Assembly (NCBI GenBank): GCA_019634245.1
Contig: JAHQVR010000148.1
Location: 1-11,570 of the forward strand
From: Gammaproteobacteria bacterium
GTDB lineage: Bacteria; Pseudomonadota; Gammaproteobacteria; Granulosicoccales; Granulosicoccaceae
Length of the DNA stretch: 11,570 nt
Reading direction: 5' to 3'
Positions 6,225 through 11,570 of the stretch are shown here, in pieces. The translations under genes and the position numbers were made by a program. The first letter of the stretch is position 1; each line of letters opens with the position of its first letter. A model generated the notes under the pieces. It did no database searches and was not told the origin of the DNA. It saw only the letters and a list, made by a program, of their open reading frames with translations.

Positions 6225-7417
6225 GTGGCCTGTTCCCTAGCTCCAAGTGTCCAGATATCATAGTTTTTATCCAAAACGGTCGCTGGCTTATGATCGGAAT
6301 TCAGAATTTTACGATAGAAAAAAGCGATGACATCTTCGATGTCTTCCGTGGTGAGCACTTTGGTAATGCCACCGGTGAACACTATTGAGTTCATCGATAG
6401 AAGCTTCAATGTAACGTAGGAAGGCCGATAGTTCGACATCTGACACAGCACCAGGAAAATCGCCATCTGCATCAGAATTTTAGTGGCTTTCTCTGTTTGC
6501 TCGCTGTAGATATTCTCTGTCACTTTTAGATGCATCAGAAGTTCGTACGCATATTCATTGTTTTCCGCTGTAAAGATTAACGATTGCCTGGATTTGTACA
6601 CCCCAAGTTTTTTAAATACGATTCGATCATGGCCTTGGTCGGTAACAATATTATCGCTGACTAAATCCTTAGAGTAGTGTACGTCCGTGGTGGCGCCGCC
6701 AATATCAAACAATATGAAAGGGTCTGTCACAGCAAAGGATGTATGTATTAGGGGCAGCGACTTGTTCACCACAAAAGGCGTGGAAAAAATCTGATTACTG
6801 GTTAACTCATAGAGGTGTTTTATATCCTCCTTGCCCTCAATATCTTGTTGGTAAAGATTGGTGAGGTATTCCCGAAGATGCTGTTCAACAATGTGTAGTC
6901 GATCATCAATAATGTTGGGAAGAACGACTAGTCGATCTACTGTCGATTCTAGTATTTTCGCATCTTGAGTGTTACCCACATACACCACATTGGAATAGTT
7001 GAGCTTCTTAATAAACTCACCGAGTTTGCTATCAAACACACCGCTGTTTGAATTAATGCCACCAACGACAATGACCACATCGATCAGCTCACTCGGAATG
7101 GAGTGCTCATCAATATCTTGATACACAATGGAGTCGATGACATTGATACCTGAGTTATAGGCAATATTGGTGGCGTATTTTAAAGAGTAGGAATTAGTAA
7201 GCCCAATTATCAGCGTACTCAAACCACCGTTGGCCGAAGAGCATATGTGGATATTATCTGAGCTGAACCGTTGTAACGTTTCACCACACTTGTGCATTAA
7301 ATCATCGAGAATTCGTTTATTGAAATCTCTAAAATGCTGCTCTATCGAGTTGGGGGTACACACTTTGAAGTAGGTACTGCCCACATCGACTAATAGCTTC
7401 TCGGCATGTTCACTCAC
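6215..7417 (-). CDS. glmL: GlmL/MutL-type activator of methylaspartate mutase (ASKHA ATPase fold)
   Basis: A 400-residue protein of the MutL/GlmL family, whose genes accompany glutamate mutase and which is thought to act as an ATP-dependent reactivation or repair factor that exchanges damaged cobalamin. Actin-like nucleotide-binding elements are visible: phosphate-1 loop LLVDVGSTYFKV (8-19), the family block CSSANGGL (59-66), DVVIVVGG (113-120), VVYVGN (144-149), the phosphate-2 block FDIGGATTDVH (237-247), an adenosine-type FTGG (347-350) and a closing WTLGA. It is shorter than many GlmL proteins (about 460 residues as I recall), with the C-terminal third reduced. The start is GTG: GTGA overlaps the glmE stop by 4 bases. 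Its own stop lies inside the ligase gene, so both links in the operon are overlapped. The GlmE and GlmS neighbours make the call firm. Confidence 0.9.
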   Translation of the reverse strand: MSEHAEKLLVDVGSTYFKVCTPNSIEQHFRDFNKRILDDLMHKCGETLQRFSSDNIHICSSANGGLSTLIIGLTNSYSLKYATNIAYNSGINVIDSIVYQDIDEHSIPSELIDVVIVVGGINSNSGVFDSKLGEFIKKLNYSNVVYVGNTQDAKILESTVDRLVVLPNIIDDRLHIVEQHLREYLTNLYQQDIEGKEDIKHLYELTSNQIFSTPFVVNKSLPLIHTSFAVTDPFILFDIGGATTDVHYSKDLVSDNIVTDQGHDRIVFKKLGVYKSRQSLIFTAENNEYAYELLMHLKVTENIYSEQTEKATKILMQMAIFLVLCQMSNYRPSYVTLKLLSMNSIVFTGGITKVLTTEDIEDVIAFFYRKILNSDHKPATVLDKNYDIWTLGAREQATCQ

Positions 7418-8778
7418 TGCATTATCCCAATATCATGAATGATGTCATTGACGATACTCGTTGTGTCTTTGTCAAGGTCACAGCGGGATTTTTCATACTC
7501 AAAACAGTGATCCGGTATGGGAACGCTTCCTCTATCGATAATCCGAATATTCTTCTGCGGATCACGAATAGTAATCATTTTGTTGTGGTTGATGATGTGC
7601 GGAGAGAAGGGCACATCGATAATGCCGTTTTTTATCGAGTTAAATACTTTGCGCCACAGGGTGTCCGCGGGATCATTAAACACAGCCTCCATAATCGCAT
7701 GAACCTCTGCGGTAAGAATCTCTTCCTCTTGTTCATCCACAATCGCAGGGAGGCCGCCGAGAATTTTTAACGTGTACTGGGTATTCGCCACCGTCTGCGC
7801 GTTGGCTTCTTTGGTCGGTATCCCCACCGCTTCTTCTCGAGTTTTTGTGATGATTTTATCCGCGCCCACCATTGACGCTATCACCGTTGACATATTAATC
7901 AGTTGATCAGCGGAATCCCGGTTCATTGGAAAGGCTCCCATCCATTGATGGTAGACCAGGTGTATGGATGCATCTTCACATCCAATTTGTGCCGCGTAAT
8001 ACTCTGCAAGACGACGAGTCACTTTACCTGTAACAATATCTTGCAGCATGGAACCTTGCTGAGAGAATGACACAGAGAAGGATTTGACACCCTCTTCCAA
8101 TGAAAGCAGCATCTCTAACAACTGGATGACAATAGTTATTGAAGGAGGAACCAAAGTGGCGGTGAGCGGGCCGAAGGACTCCCTGTTAATAGGTTTATTC
8201 AAAGATGAATAATCAGCACAAACGCGTTCTACGTATTTCCAATACAAAAACGCCTTATCGAGTGGGAAATTCTTAGAGTAGGGCAGAAGGTAGGTAATTG
8301 GCCCACCCTCAATTTCGAAAATGCCCGAAGCGATGGCAATTTCGATCAGAAGACGAGCATCCGGCGTGCCGTGCCGTAGGCTCACCGGAAGATTAAAATG
8401 CGTCATCATCTTTCGGGTTGTGCGATAGCCGTGGTTAACCAACGGGTAGCCATTGAGCATATCGACTTCATTTGCCTCACTTAGCCGTAGCATCTTTTTG
8501 GCTGTCGTGTAGTCGTTAAGGCGAGTATTGGAATCGATAGTCAACGGCAATACATCAACATTAGCGTCTACAAAGAACTCATATAAGGCATATTGTTTTT
8601 CATAGGTGGGAAAGCCACCCCGAGGTTGCACTAGCATTTTGTCTTGCGTAGCGAAGTGGTGCGAAATAAACAGATTTTCATCGGCGTTCTTTACGAATTC
8701 TCGCACTTCTTCAAAATCAAAAGCATCGACATTCTCATTGCTTAGAATAATGTCTCGCTCTTCTTGCAATTGACTCAT
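7414..8778 (-). CDS. glmE: Methylaspartate (glutamate) mutase, large epsilon subunit
   Basis: The 454-residue TIM-barrel subunit of adenosylcobalamin-dependent glutamate mutase, which interconverts L-glutamate and (2S,3S)-3-methylaspartate by a radical carbon shift. Conserved blocks run in order: LVQPRGGF (49-56), LPLTIDSNTRLN (77-88), NGYPLVNHG (109-117), RHGTPDARLL (135-144), EGGPITYLLPYSKN (157-170), FGPLTATLVPPS (202-213), YHQWMGAFP (276-284) and EEAVGIPTKEAN (315-326). Compared with remembered residues of the Clostridium cochlearium enzyme, the three substrate arginines (53, 86, 135), His136, Glu157, Tyr163, Tyr167, Lys312 and Glu316 are all present, so the large subunit looks catalytically complete. 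At about 454 residues it is slightly short of the usual 480. The start ATG overlaps the glmS stop (ATGA), and the stop overlaps glmL. Substrate is inferred from family. Confidence 0.95.
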   Translation of the reverse strand: MSQLQEERDIILSNENVDAFDFEEVREFVKNADENLFISHHFATQDKMLVQPRGGFPTYEKQYALYEFFVDANVDVLPLTIDSNTRLNDYTTAKKMLRLSEANEVDMLNGYPLVNHGYRTTRKMMTHFNLPVSLRHGTPDARLLIEIAIASGIFEIEGGPITYLLPYSKNFPLDKAFLYWKYVERVCADYSSLNKPINRESFGPLTATLVPPSITIVIQLLEMLLSLEEGVKSFSVSFSQQGSMLQDIVTGKVTRRLAEYYAAQIGCEDASIHLVYHQWMGAFPMNRDSADQLINMSTVIASMVGADKIITKTREEAVGIPTKEANAQTVANTQYTLKILGGLPAIVDEQEEEILTAEVHAIMEAVFNDPADTLWRKVFNSIKNGIIDVPFSPHIINHNKMITIRDPQKNIRIIDRGSVPIPDHCFEYEKSRCDLDKDTTSIVNDIIHDIGIMQ

Positions 8779-9206
8779 GAGGTTGCTAGTTCCGGAGTTC
8801 GATTACGTTGCTGCATAAAATTTTCTAACTGGTCTAAGCCCGTATTGAGATCGACCTGATGACAGACGAGATCAAAGCCGTAATTCATAAACCTGGGTAC
8901 AATATCGTCAGAGTTACCACTACCGACCGTAAGGTTGCCACCGATCATCATCACCAAGTTGTCCAAGCTCTTGTACTTGGCTTTAAGAAGTTTAACTTCG
9001 CGCCCCCAGCCCTCGGCCTCGCCATTGAGCGATGAAATCAGCAAAATGTCGGCGCCGGTTTCGACAGCCGCATCAAAGAATTCTTCAAGGTAGGTGTTGA
9101 CGCCTAAATTGAATACTTCGTAGCCTCTCGCATTAAGCGAAAGATCCATCAATCGGTTAGCAACAACGTGTATATCGTTGCCTATAACCCCTGTGACGAC
9201 TTTCAT
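8775..9206 (-). CDS. glmS: Methylaspartate (glutamate) mutase, small sigma subunit (B12-binding)
   Basis: A 143-residue Rossmann-like cobalamin-binding subunit that pairs with GlmE to form the mutase. The N-terminal VVTGVIGNDIHVVANRLMD carries the DxHxx(G) motif (Asp11, His13), in which the histidine is the lower axial cobalt ligand. The position usually held by glycine is Ala16. Further cobalamin contacts are the ISSL block (57-60; Ser58 and Leu60) and IGGN (88-91). Length is normal for GlmS (about 137). It is the first gene of the four-gene operon, and its TGA overlaps the glmE ATG. Upstream only a weak GAGG-like site (GAGGCC) is seen. The alanine is oxygen-methyl small enough that cobalamin binding could persist. 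As partner of a complete GlmE, function is likely, but it deserves testing. Confidence 0.93.
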   Translation of the reverse strand: MKVVTGVIGNDIHVVANRLMDLSLNARGYEVFNLGVNTYLEEFFDAAVETGADILLISSLNGEAEGWGREVKLLKAKYKSLDNLVMMIGGNLTVGSGNSDDIVPRFMNYGFDLVCHQVDLNTGLDQLENFMQQRNRTPELATS

Positions 9207-9338
9207 GTTGGGATGGCCTCAAATCAAGCCCACCATCGTACCAAAAGTGCAGCCGCAATTGCCGTTCTCAGGTGTTAGAATCGTCCCGTAAAAGCTACTT
9301 TTATTCCGCTTTCGCACCAAATATTCGGAGAATTGACC
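9207..9338. promoter_or_regulatory. Divergent intergenic region between glmS and the RraA-family gene
   Basis: The 132 bases between two divergent genes must hold promoters in both directions. For the + strand an extended -10 (TG-N-TAGAAT) is visible at 9273-9281, placing transcription start about 50 bases before the RraA gene. For the - strand only a weak candidate is present, TTGGTG then 17 bases then TAGCTT, at about 9323-9295. The space is too short for a complete cobalamin riboswitch, and no B12-box-like element was recognised. Confidence 0.4.
9273..9281 (+). promoter_or_regulatory. Putative extended -10 promoter of the RraA-family gene
   Basis: The bases TG, one spacer base, then TAGAAT (one mismatch to TATAAT) form an extended -10 element 57 bases before the GTG start. 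No good -35 hexamer is found at 17 bases, which is acceptable for extended -10 promoters. Read by eye only. Confidence 0.38.
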
Positions 9339-9827
9339 GTGCCAGACTTCACTGCTGATTTTTGTGACGACCATCCGGAGGTAGTTGCCGTATTGGGTCC
9401 TGGCTACACCAACTTCGGCGGCGCACCCATGAGTCAAGGGAAAGTCGTAAGCATTCAACTCGATAGGAACAATAGCGACCTGATTTCTCTCCTTCGTGAT
9501 GAACCCGGAGATGGCCGCTTCGTTGTGGTTGATTCCGAACAGGCTTATTACGCCATCGTTGGGGAACAGCTGATGAAATATGCACACTCTAATGGTTATG
9601 CGGGAATTCTCGTCAATGGCTACATACGTGACACGGAACAAATAAAAACCATCCCTGTCTCTTTATACGCACTAGGTACATGTCCACGAAAATACATTCC
9701 AGTCACGAAAGGTCAACGTGACGTCCCGGTTTCATTTGGCGATGTGACGTTTAAAAGCGGAGACTATGTCTATACCGATACCGATGGGGTAATCGTTTCA
9801 CCACAGCCATTGCCGTCAACAGCATAA
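9339..9827 (+). CDS. RraA-family protein (RNase E regulator-like or class II aldolase/decarboxylase)
   Basis: A 162-residue protein close in length to Escherichia coli RraA (161). Family blocks visible are FTADFCDDHPEVVAVLGP at the start, NFGGAP near residue 26, GDGRFVVVDSE near 57-67, GILVNGYIRD (89-98) and FGDVTFKSGDYVYTDTDGVI near the end. RraA in enterobacteria binds and inhibits RNase E; related proteins are 4-hydroxy-4-methyl-2-oxoglutarate aldolases or oxaloacetate decarboxylases. The Arg97-Asp98 pair matches the catalytic RD of the enzymes, where E. coli RraA has RQ, but the following acidic residue of the enzyme motif reads as Gln. Thus either role is possible. GTG 9339 is chosen because GGAG at 9327-9330 is 8 bases before it; an in-frame TTG at 9333 would be only 2 bases away. 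It is divergent from the mutase operon. Confidence 0.85.
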   Translation: MPDFTADFCDDHPEVVAVLGPGYTNFGGAPMSQGKVVSIQLDRNNSDLISLLRDEPGDGRFVVVDSEQAYYAIVGEQLMKYAHSNGYAGILVNGYIRDTEQIKTIPVSLYALGTCPRKYIPVTKGQRDVPVSFGDVTFKSGDYVYTDTDGVIVSPQPLPSTA

Positions 9828-10077
9828 TACCGGCCCAAAGTCTTTTTCCTCGCAGCTGGCACTGGCTTCGTTTTAAGAAGGAATTTTGCTATAACGGTTC
9901 TTACGTAGATATCTCGAGTTTGCATAAAACAATTCTGTGGCGTGCTCAAAGATCGATGAGATAGCGTTAATACATCTACAGATAGTTAGGTAAAAATAAG
10001 GTTTTATGTCAAAATAAGTGCGTAAATTTACGGCCTTAACACCGTTAGAGTGGTCAGTTTCTGGAGGGTTCGTCGTT
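9828..10077 (+). other. Intergenic region before the tandem thioredoxin gene, with promoter-like and palindromic elements
   Basis: No gene is seen in this 250-base AT-rich stretch. An extended -10 like TG-C-TATAAC is at 9887-9895, which would give a leader of about 180 bases. A perfect 12-base palindrome CGTAAATTTACG at 10021-10032 lies between that element and the gene. A strong ribosome site GGAGGG at 10063-10068 precedes the ATG at 10078 by 9 bases. No clear terminator for the upstream gene was found. Confidence 0.45.
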
Positions 10078-11184
10078 ATGCATTCTCTCAATGCCCCATT
10101 GTTGATCAAACATCAAAAATCAGCCCATATCGCGCTCAGTTCTTCACTAGGTTCATTGATACTCACTGTCCTTCTGTGTATGGGCTTAACCGGCTTTGTG
10201 GCCGCTGAGGAAAGTAGTGCCAAGAAAGGTGAGTTTTTGGGGGCCATGGATACTGTGTACCCCGACTGGTTCAAAGTCAGTTTTATGGAATTGGAAGAAG
10301 ATGTCGCAGAAGCCGCCGCTGAAGGTAAGCGACTCATGCTGCTCTTCCACCAAGACGGTTGCCCTTATTGCAACGCGTTTGTTGAAAAAAATCTAGCTCA
10401 AAAAGACATCGAGGACACTCTAAAAACCAAATTTGATGTGATCGAATTTAATATGTGGGGCGATAGGGAGGTGGTGAGTGTAGAAGGAAAAACCTATACA
10501 GAAAAAGAGTTTGCTAAAGCCTTAAGCGTTCAATTCACCCCCACGGTCCTATTTCTCACAGAAGAGGGTCAGCTAGCGTTGCGTTTAAATGGATATTACG
10601 GTCCAGATCGGTTTCGCCATGTATTGGACTATGTCTCAAACAAGATGGAAGGTGAACAAACGTTTACGGATTACCTCGAATCACGTACTGAACCTGCCAG
10701 CTCAAAAACTCTCATTAACCGTGAGTACTACACAGGCCCCATAACTGATCTTACTAATCGATCTGGAAAAGGCGATAAGCCACTGCTGCTGTTGTTCGAG
10801 CAGGGTAGCTGCAAGAACTGCGAGACTCTACACGACAAAGTAATGAGTCAACCCGAGAGCCAGGAGCTACTGTCACGGTTTGATGTATTTCAGGTAGACA
10901 TGTGGGGGCGAGATAGCTTTGAGACGATCAATGGAAGTAAATTGACTGGGCGTGAGTGGGCCAAGGAACTCGGGGTTAACTATGCGCCCACGTTGATACT
11001 CTTTGATGCCGATGGCACAGAAGTCATTCGTTCAGAGGCCTTTTTTAAATCTTTCCATGTTCAATCGATGATGGATTATGTCACCAGCGGCTCATGGCGT
11101 GAGCAACCTAGCTTTCAACGCTACATATCAGCTCGCGCCGATGAGCATCGCGAAGAAGGTAAGACTGTCAATATTTGGGATTGA
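10078..11184 (+). CDS. Exported protein with two thioredoxin-like domains
   Basis: From ATG 10078 the product has 368 residues, with a long signal sequence (basic KHQK, hydrophobic core about residues 24-42, likely cleavage near VAA-EE at 43). Two thioredoxin-like folds follow. Domain 1 (about 75-190) has CPYC at 95-98 and a cis-proline segment FTPT (153-156). Domain 2 (about 220-340) has CKNC at 245-248 and YAPT (302-305). Both share the pattern LLLF-(E/H)Q-C-x-x-C, a MWG(D/R) element (126-129, 275-278), and an insertion between fold halves (VEGKTYTEKEFAKAL and INGSKLTGREWAKEL), showing an internal duplication. This SoxW/DUF-type thioredoxin fold acts on periplasmic thiols. Each CxxC could reduce or relay electrons; the partner is not known. 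A GTG at 10018 would add 20 residues but lacks a ribosome site and would spoil the signal peptide. Confidence 0.85.
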   Translation: MHSLNAPLLIKHQKSAHIALSSSLGSLILTVLLCMGLTGFVAAEESSAKKGEFLGAMDTVYPDWFKVSFMELEEDVAEAAAEGKRLMLLFHQDGCPYCNAFVEKNLAQKDIEDTLKTKFDVIEFNMWGDREVVSVEGKTYTEKEFAKALSVQFTPTVLFLTEEGQLALRLNGYYGPDRFRHVLDYVSNKMEGEQTFTDYLESRTEPASSKTLINREYYTGPITDLTNRSGKGDKPLLLLFEQGSCKNCETLHDKVMSQPESQELLSRFDVFQVDMWGRDSFETINGSKLTGREWAKELGVNYAPTLILFDADGTEVIRSEAFFKSFHVQSMMDYVTSGSWREQPSFQRYISARADEHREEGKTVNIWD

Positions 11185-11234
11185 GCGGGATTCAGAACTA
11201 ATTCCAATGTTTTAAAGCGTGTTATCTGCACGTG

Positions 11235-11570
11235 TTACAACGATGCAAGGCCAGAATCCATAGCGGTAAGTATGGTTTGTGCATCACTTTCAGATAACAC
11301 CAGAGGTGGCGAAAGAATGACGTTCGGCCCCGACACTCTCAGCAACGCGCCGGATTGATACGCCACCTCCTGCATCTGATTAGCAAGGGCTGGGTCGATC
11401 GGTTTTTTCGTCGAACGATCCCCCACCATTTCAATAGCCGTCATTAAGCCGTAGCCACCGCGCACATCACCTACCACGTCATACTTGTCTTTGAGCTTAA
11501 GACAGCCTTGATATAACTGCGCTCCTCGAGCGGCCGCATTCTCTATCACATTCAAACGCTCGGTTTCAGC
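11235..11570 (-). CDS. Class III aminotransferase, C-terminal part (runs off the window)
   Basis: The last 111 codons of a pyridoxal-phosphate aminotransferase, read from the window edge to TAA at 11235-11237. It begins AETERLNVIENAAARGAQLY, then has VVGDVRGGYGLMTAIEMV, the glycine-rich strand characteristic of class III (omega-amino acid, ornithine, GABA type) enzymes, and ends with NVILSPPLVLSESDAQTILT, the usual substrate-side loop and last helix. The catalytic lysine and cofactor-binding residues lie outside the window, so activity cannot be checked. In position it is convergent with the thioredoxin gene, separated by 50 bases. It lies on the same strand as the mutase operon but is separated from it by two + strand genes, so no common operon is implied. 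Confidence 0.87.
   Translation of the reverse strand, partial: AETERLNVIENAAARGAQLYQGCLKLKDKYDVVGDVRGGYGLMTAIEMVGDRSTKKPIDPALANQMQEVAYQSGALLRVSGPNVILSPPLVLSESDAQTILTAMDSGLASL

Noticed and set aside
7435..7770. 111-codon open frame on the + strand
   Set aside because: Antisense to glmE, which retains all its conserved blocks.
9207..9338. Possible cobalamin riboswitch before glmS
   Set aside because: Complete cobalamin riboswitches need about 200 bases; only about 130 are available and no B12 box was seen.
9333..9338. TTG start of the RraA-family protein
   Set aside because: The GGAG would be only 2 bases away; GTG 9339 has 8-base spacing.
9219..9641. A 140-codon open frame on the - strand upstream of glmS
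   Set aside because: It lies antisense to the RraA-family gene, which has clear family blocks; its translation shows no recognisable domain.
10018..10077. Earlier GTG start of the tandem thioredoxin protein
   Set aside because: No ribosome site before it; GGAGGG lies well placed before ATG 10078, which also gives a normal signal peptide.
1..11570. CRISPR arrays, tRNA or rRNA genes
   Set aside because: No regularly spaced repeats, cloverleaf-like or rRNA-like stretches were recognised by eye on either strand.

Overview
The window is about 11.6 kb of protein-coding bacterial DNA of moderate GC. The gene types suggest a Gram-negative proteobacterium, most likely a marine-type gammaproteobacterium: a MalFGK/Ugp-type sugar ABC importer, an RraA protein of enterobacterial RraA length, a Sec-exported tandem thioredoxin, and duplicated SnoaL-like domains. 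This placement is inference from protein character only; there is no rRNA or other marker.

Layout. (1) Positions 1-2423, + strand: the end of a sugar ABC permease, a second permease, the MalK/UgpC-type ATPase and a small Dabb-domain protein, apparently one operon. (2) Positions 2424-3482: a scarred accessory stretch. It holds an N-terminal remnant of a PhzF-family gene, a small exported protein of unknown function, and the frameshifted C-terminal tail of an IS256-family transposase on the - strand. (3) Positions 3483-4547, - strand: a protein with two SnoaL/NTF2-like domains. (4) Positions 4653-9206, - strand: a tightly overlapping four-gene operon in the order glmS, glmE, glmL (an adenosylcobalamin-dependent glutamate/methylaspartate mutase and its ASKHA-type activator), then an AMP-forming acyl/aminoacyl ligase. 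(5) Positions 9339-9827, + strand, divergent from the mutase operon: an RraA-family protein. (6) Positions 10078-11184, +: an exported protein with two thioredoxin-like domains. (7) Positions 11235-11570, -: the C-terminal end of a class III aminotransferase that continues beyond the window.

The mutase-ligase operon is the most interesting part. Glutamate mutase makes (2S,3S)-3-methylaspartate from L-glutamate. In fermenters and in the haloarchaeal methylaspartate cycle its genes usually accompany methylaspartate ammonia-lyase and mesaconate-handling genes, none of which are here. Instead a ligase is translationally overlapped with the activator gene. This resembles the logic of macrolactam pathways such as vicenistatin, where 3-methylaspartate is adenylated for attachment to a carrier protein. 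The ligase here is unusual: the usual A10 catalytic lysine position reads as glutamine and the phosphate-loop motif is altered. The GlmS subunit has an alanine in place of the glycine of the DxHxxG cobalamin motif, while all the GlmE active-site residues I could align are kept. The whole may be a modified mutase/activation module with a changed substrate or product; that is a hypothesis.
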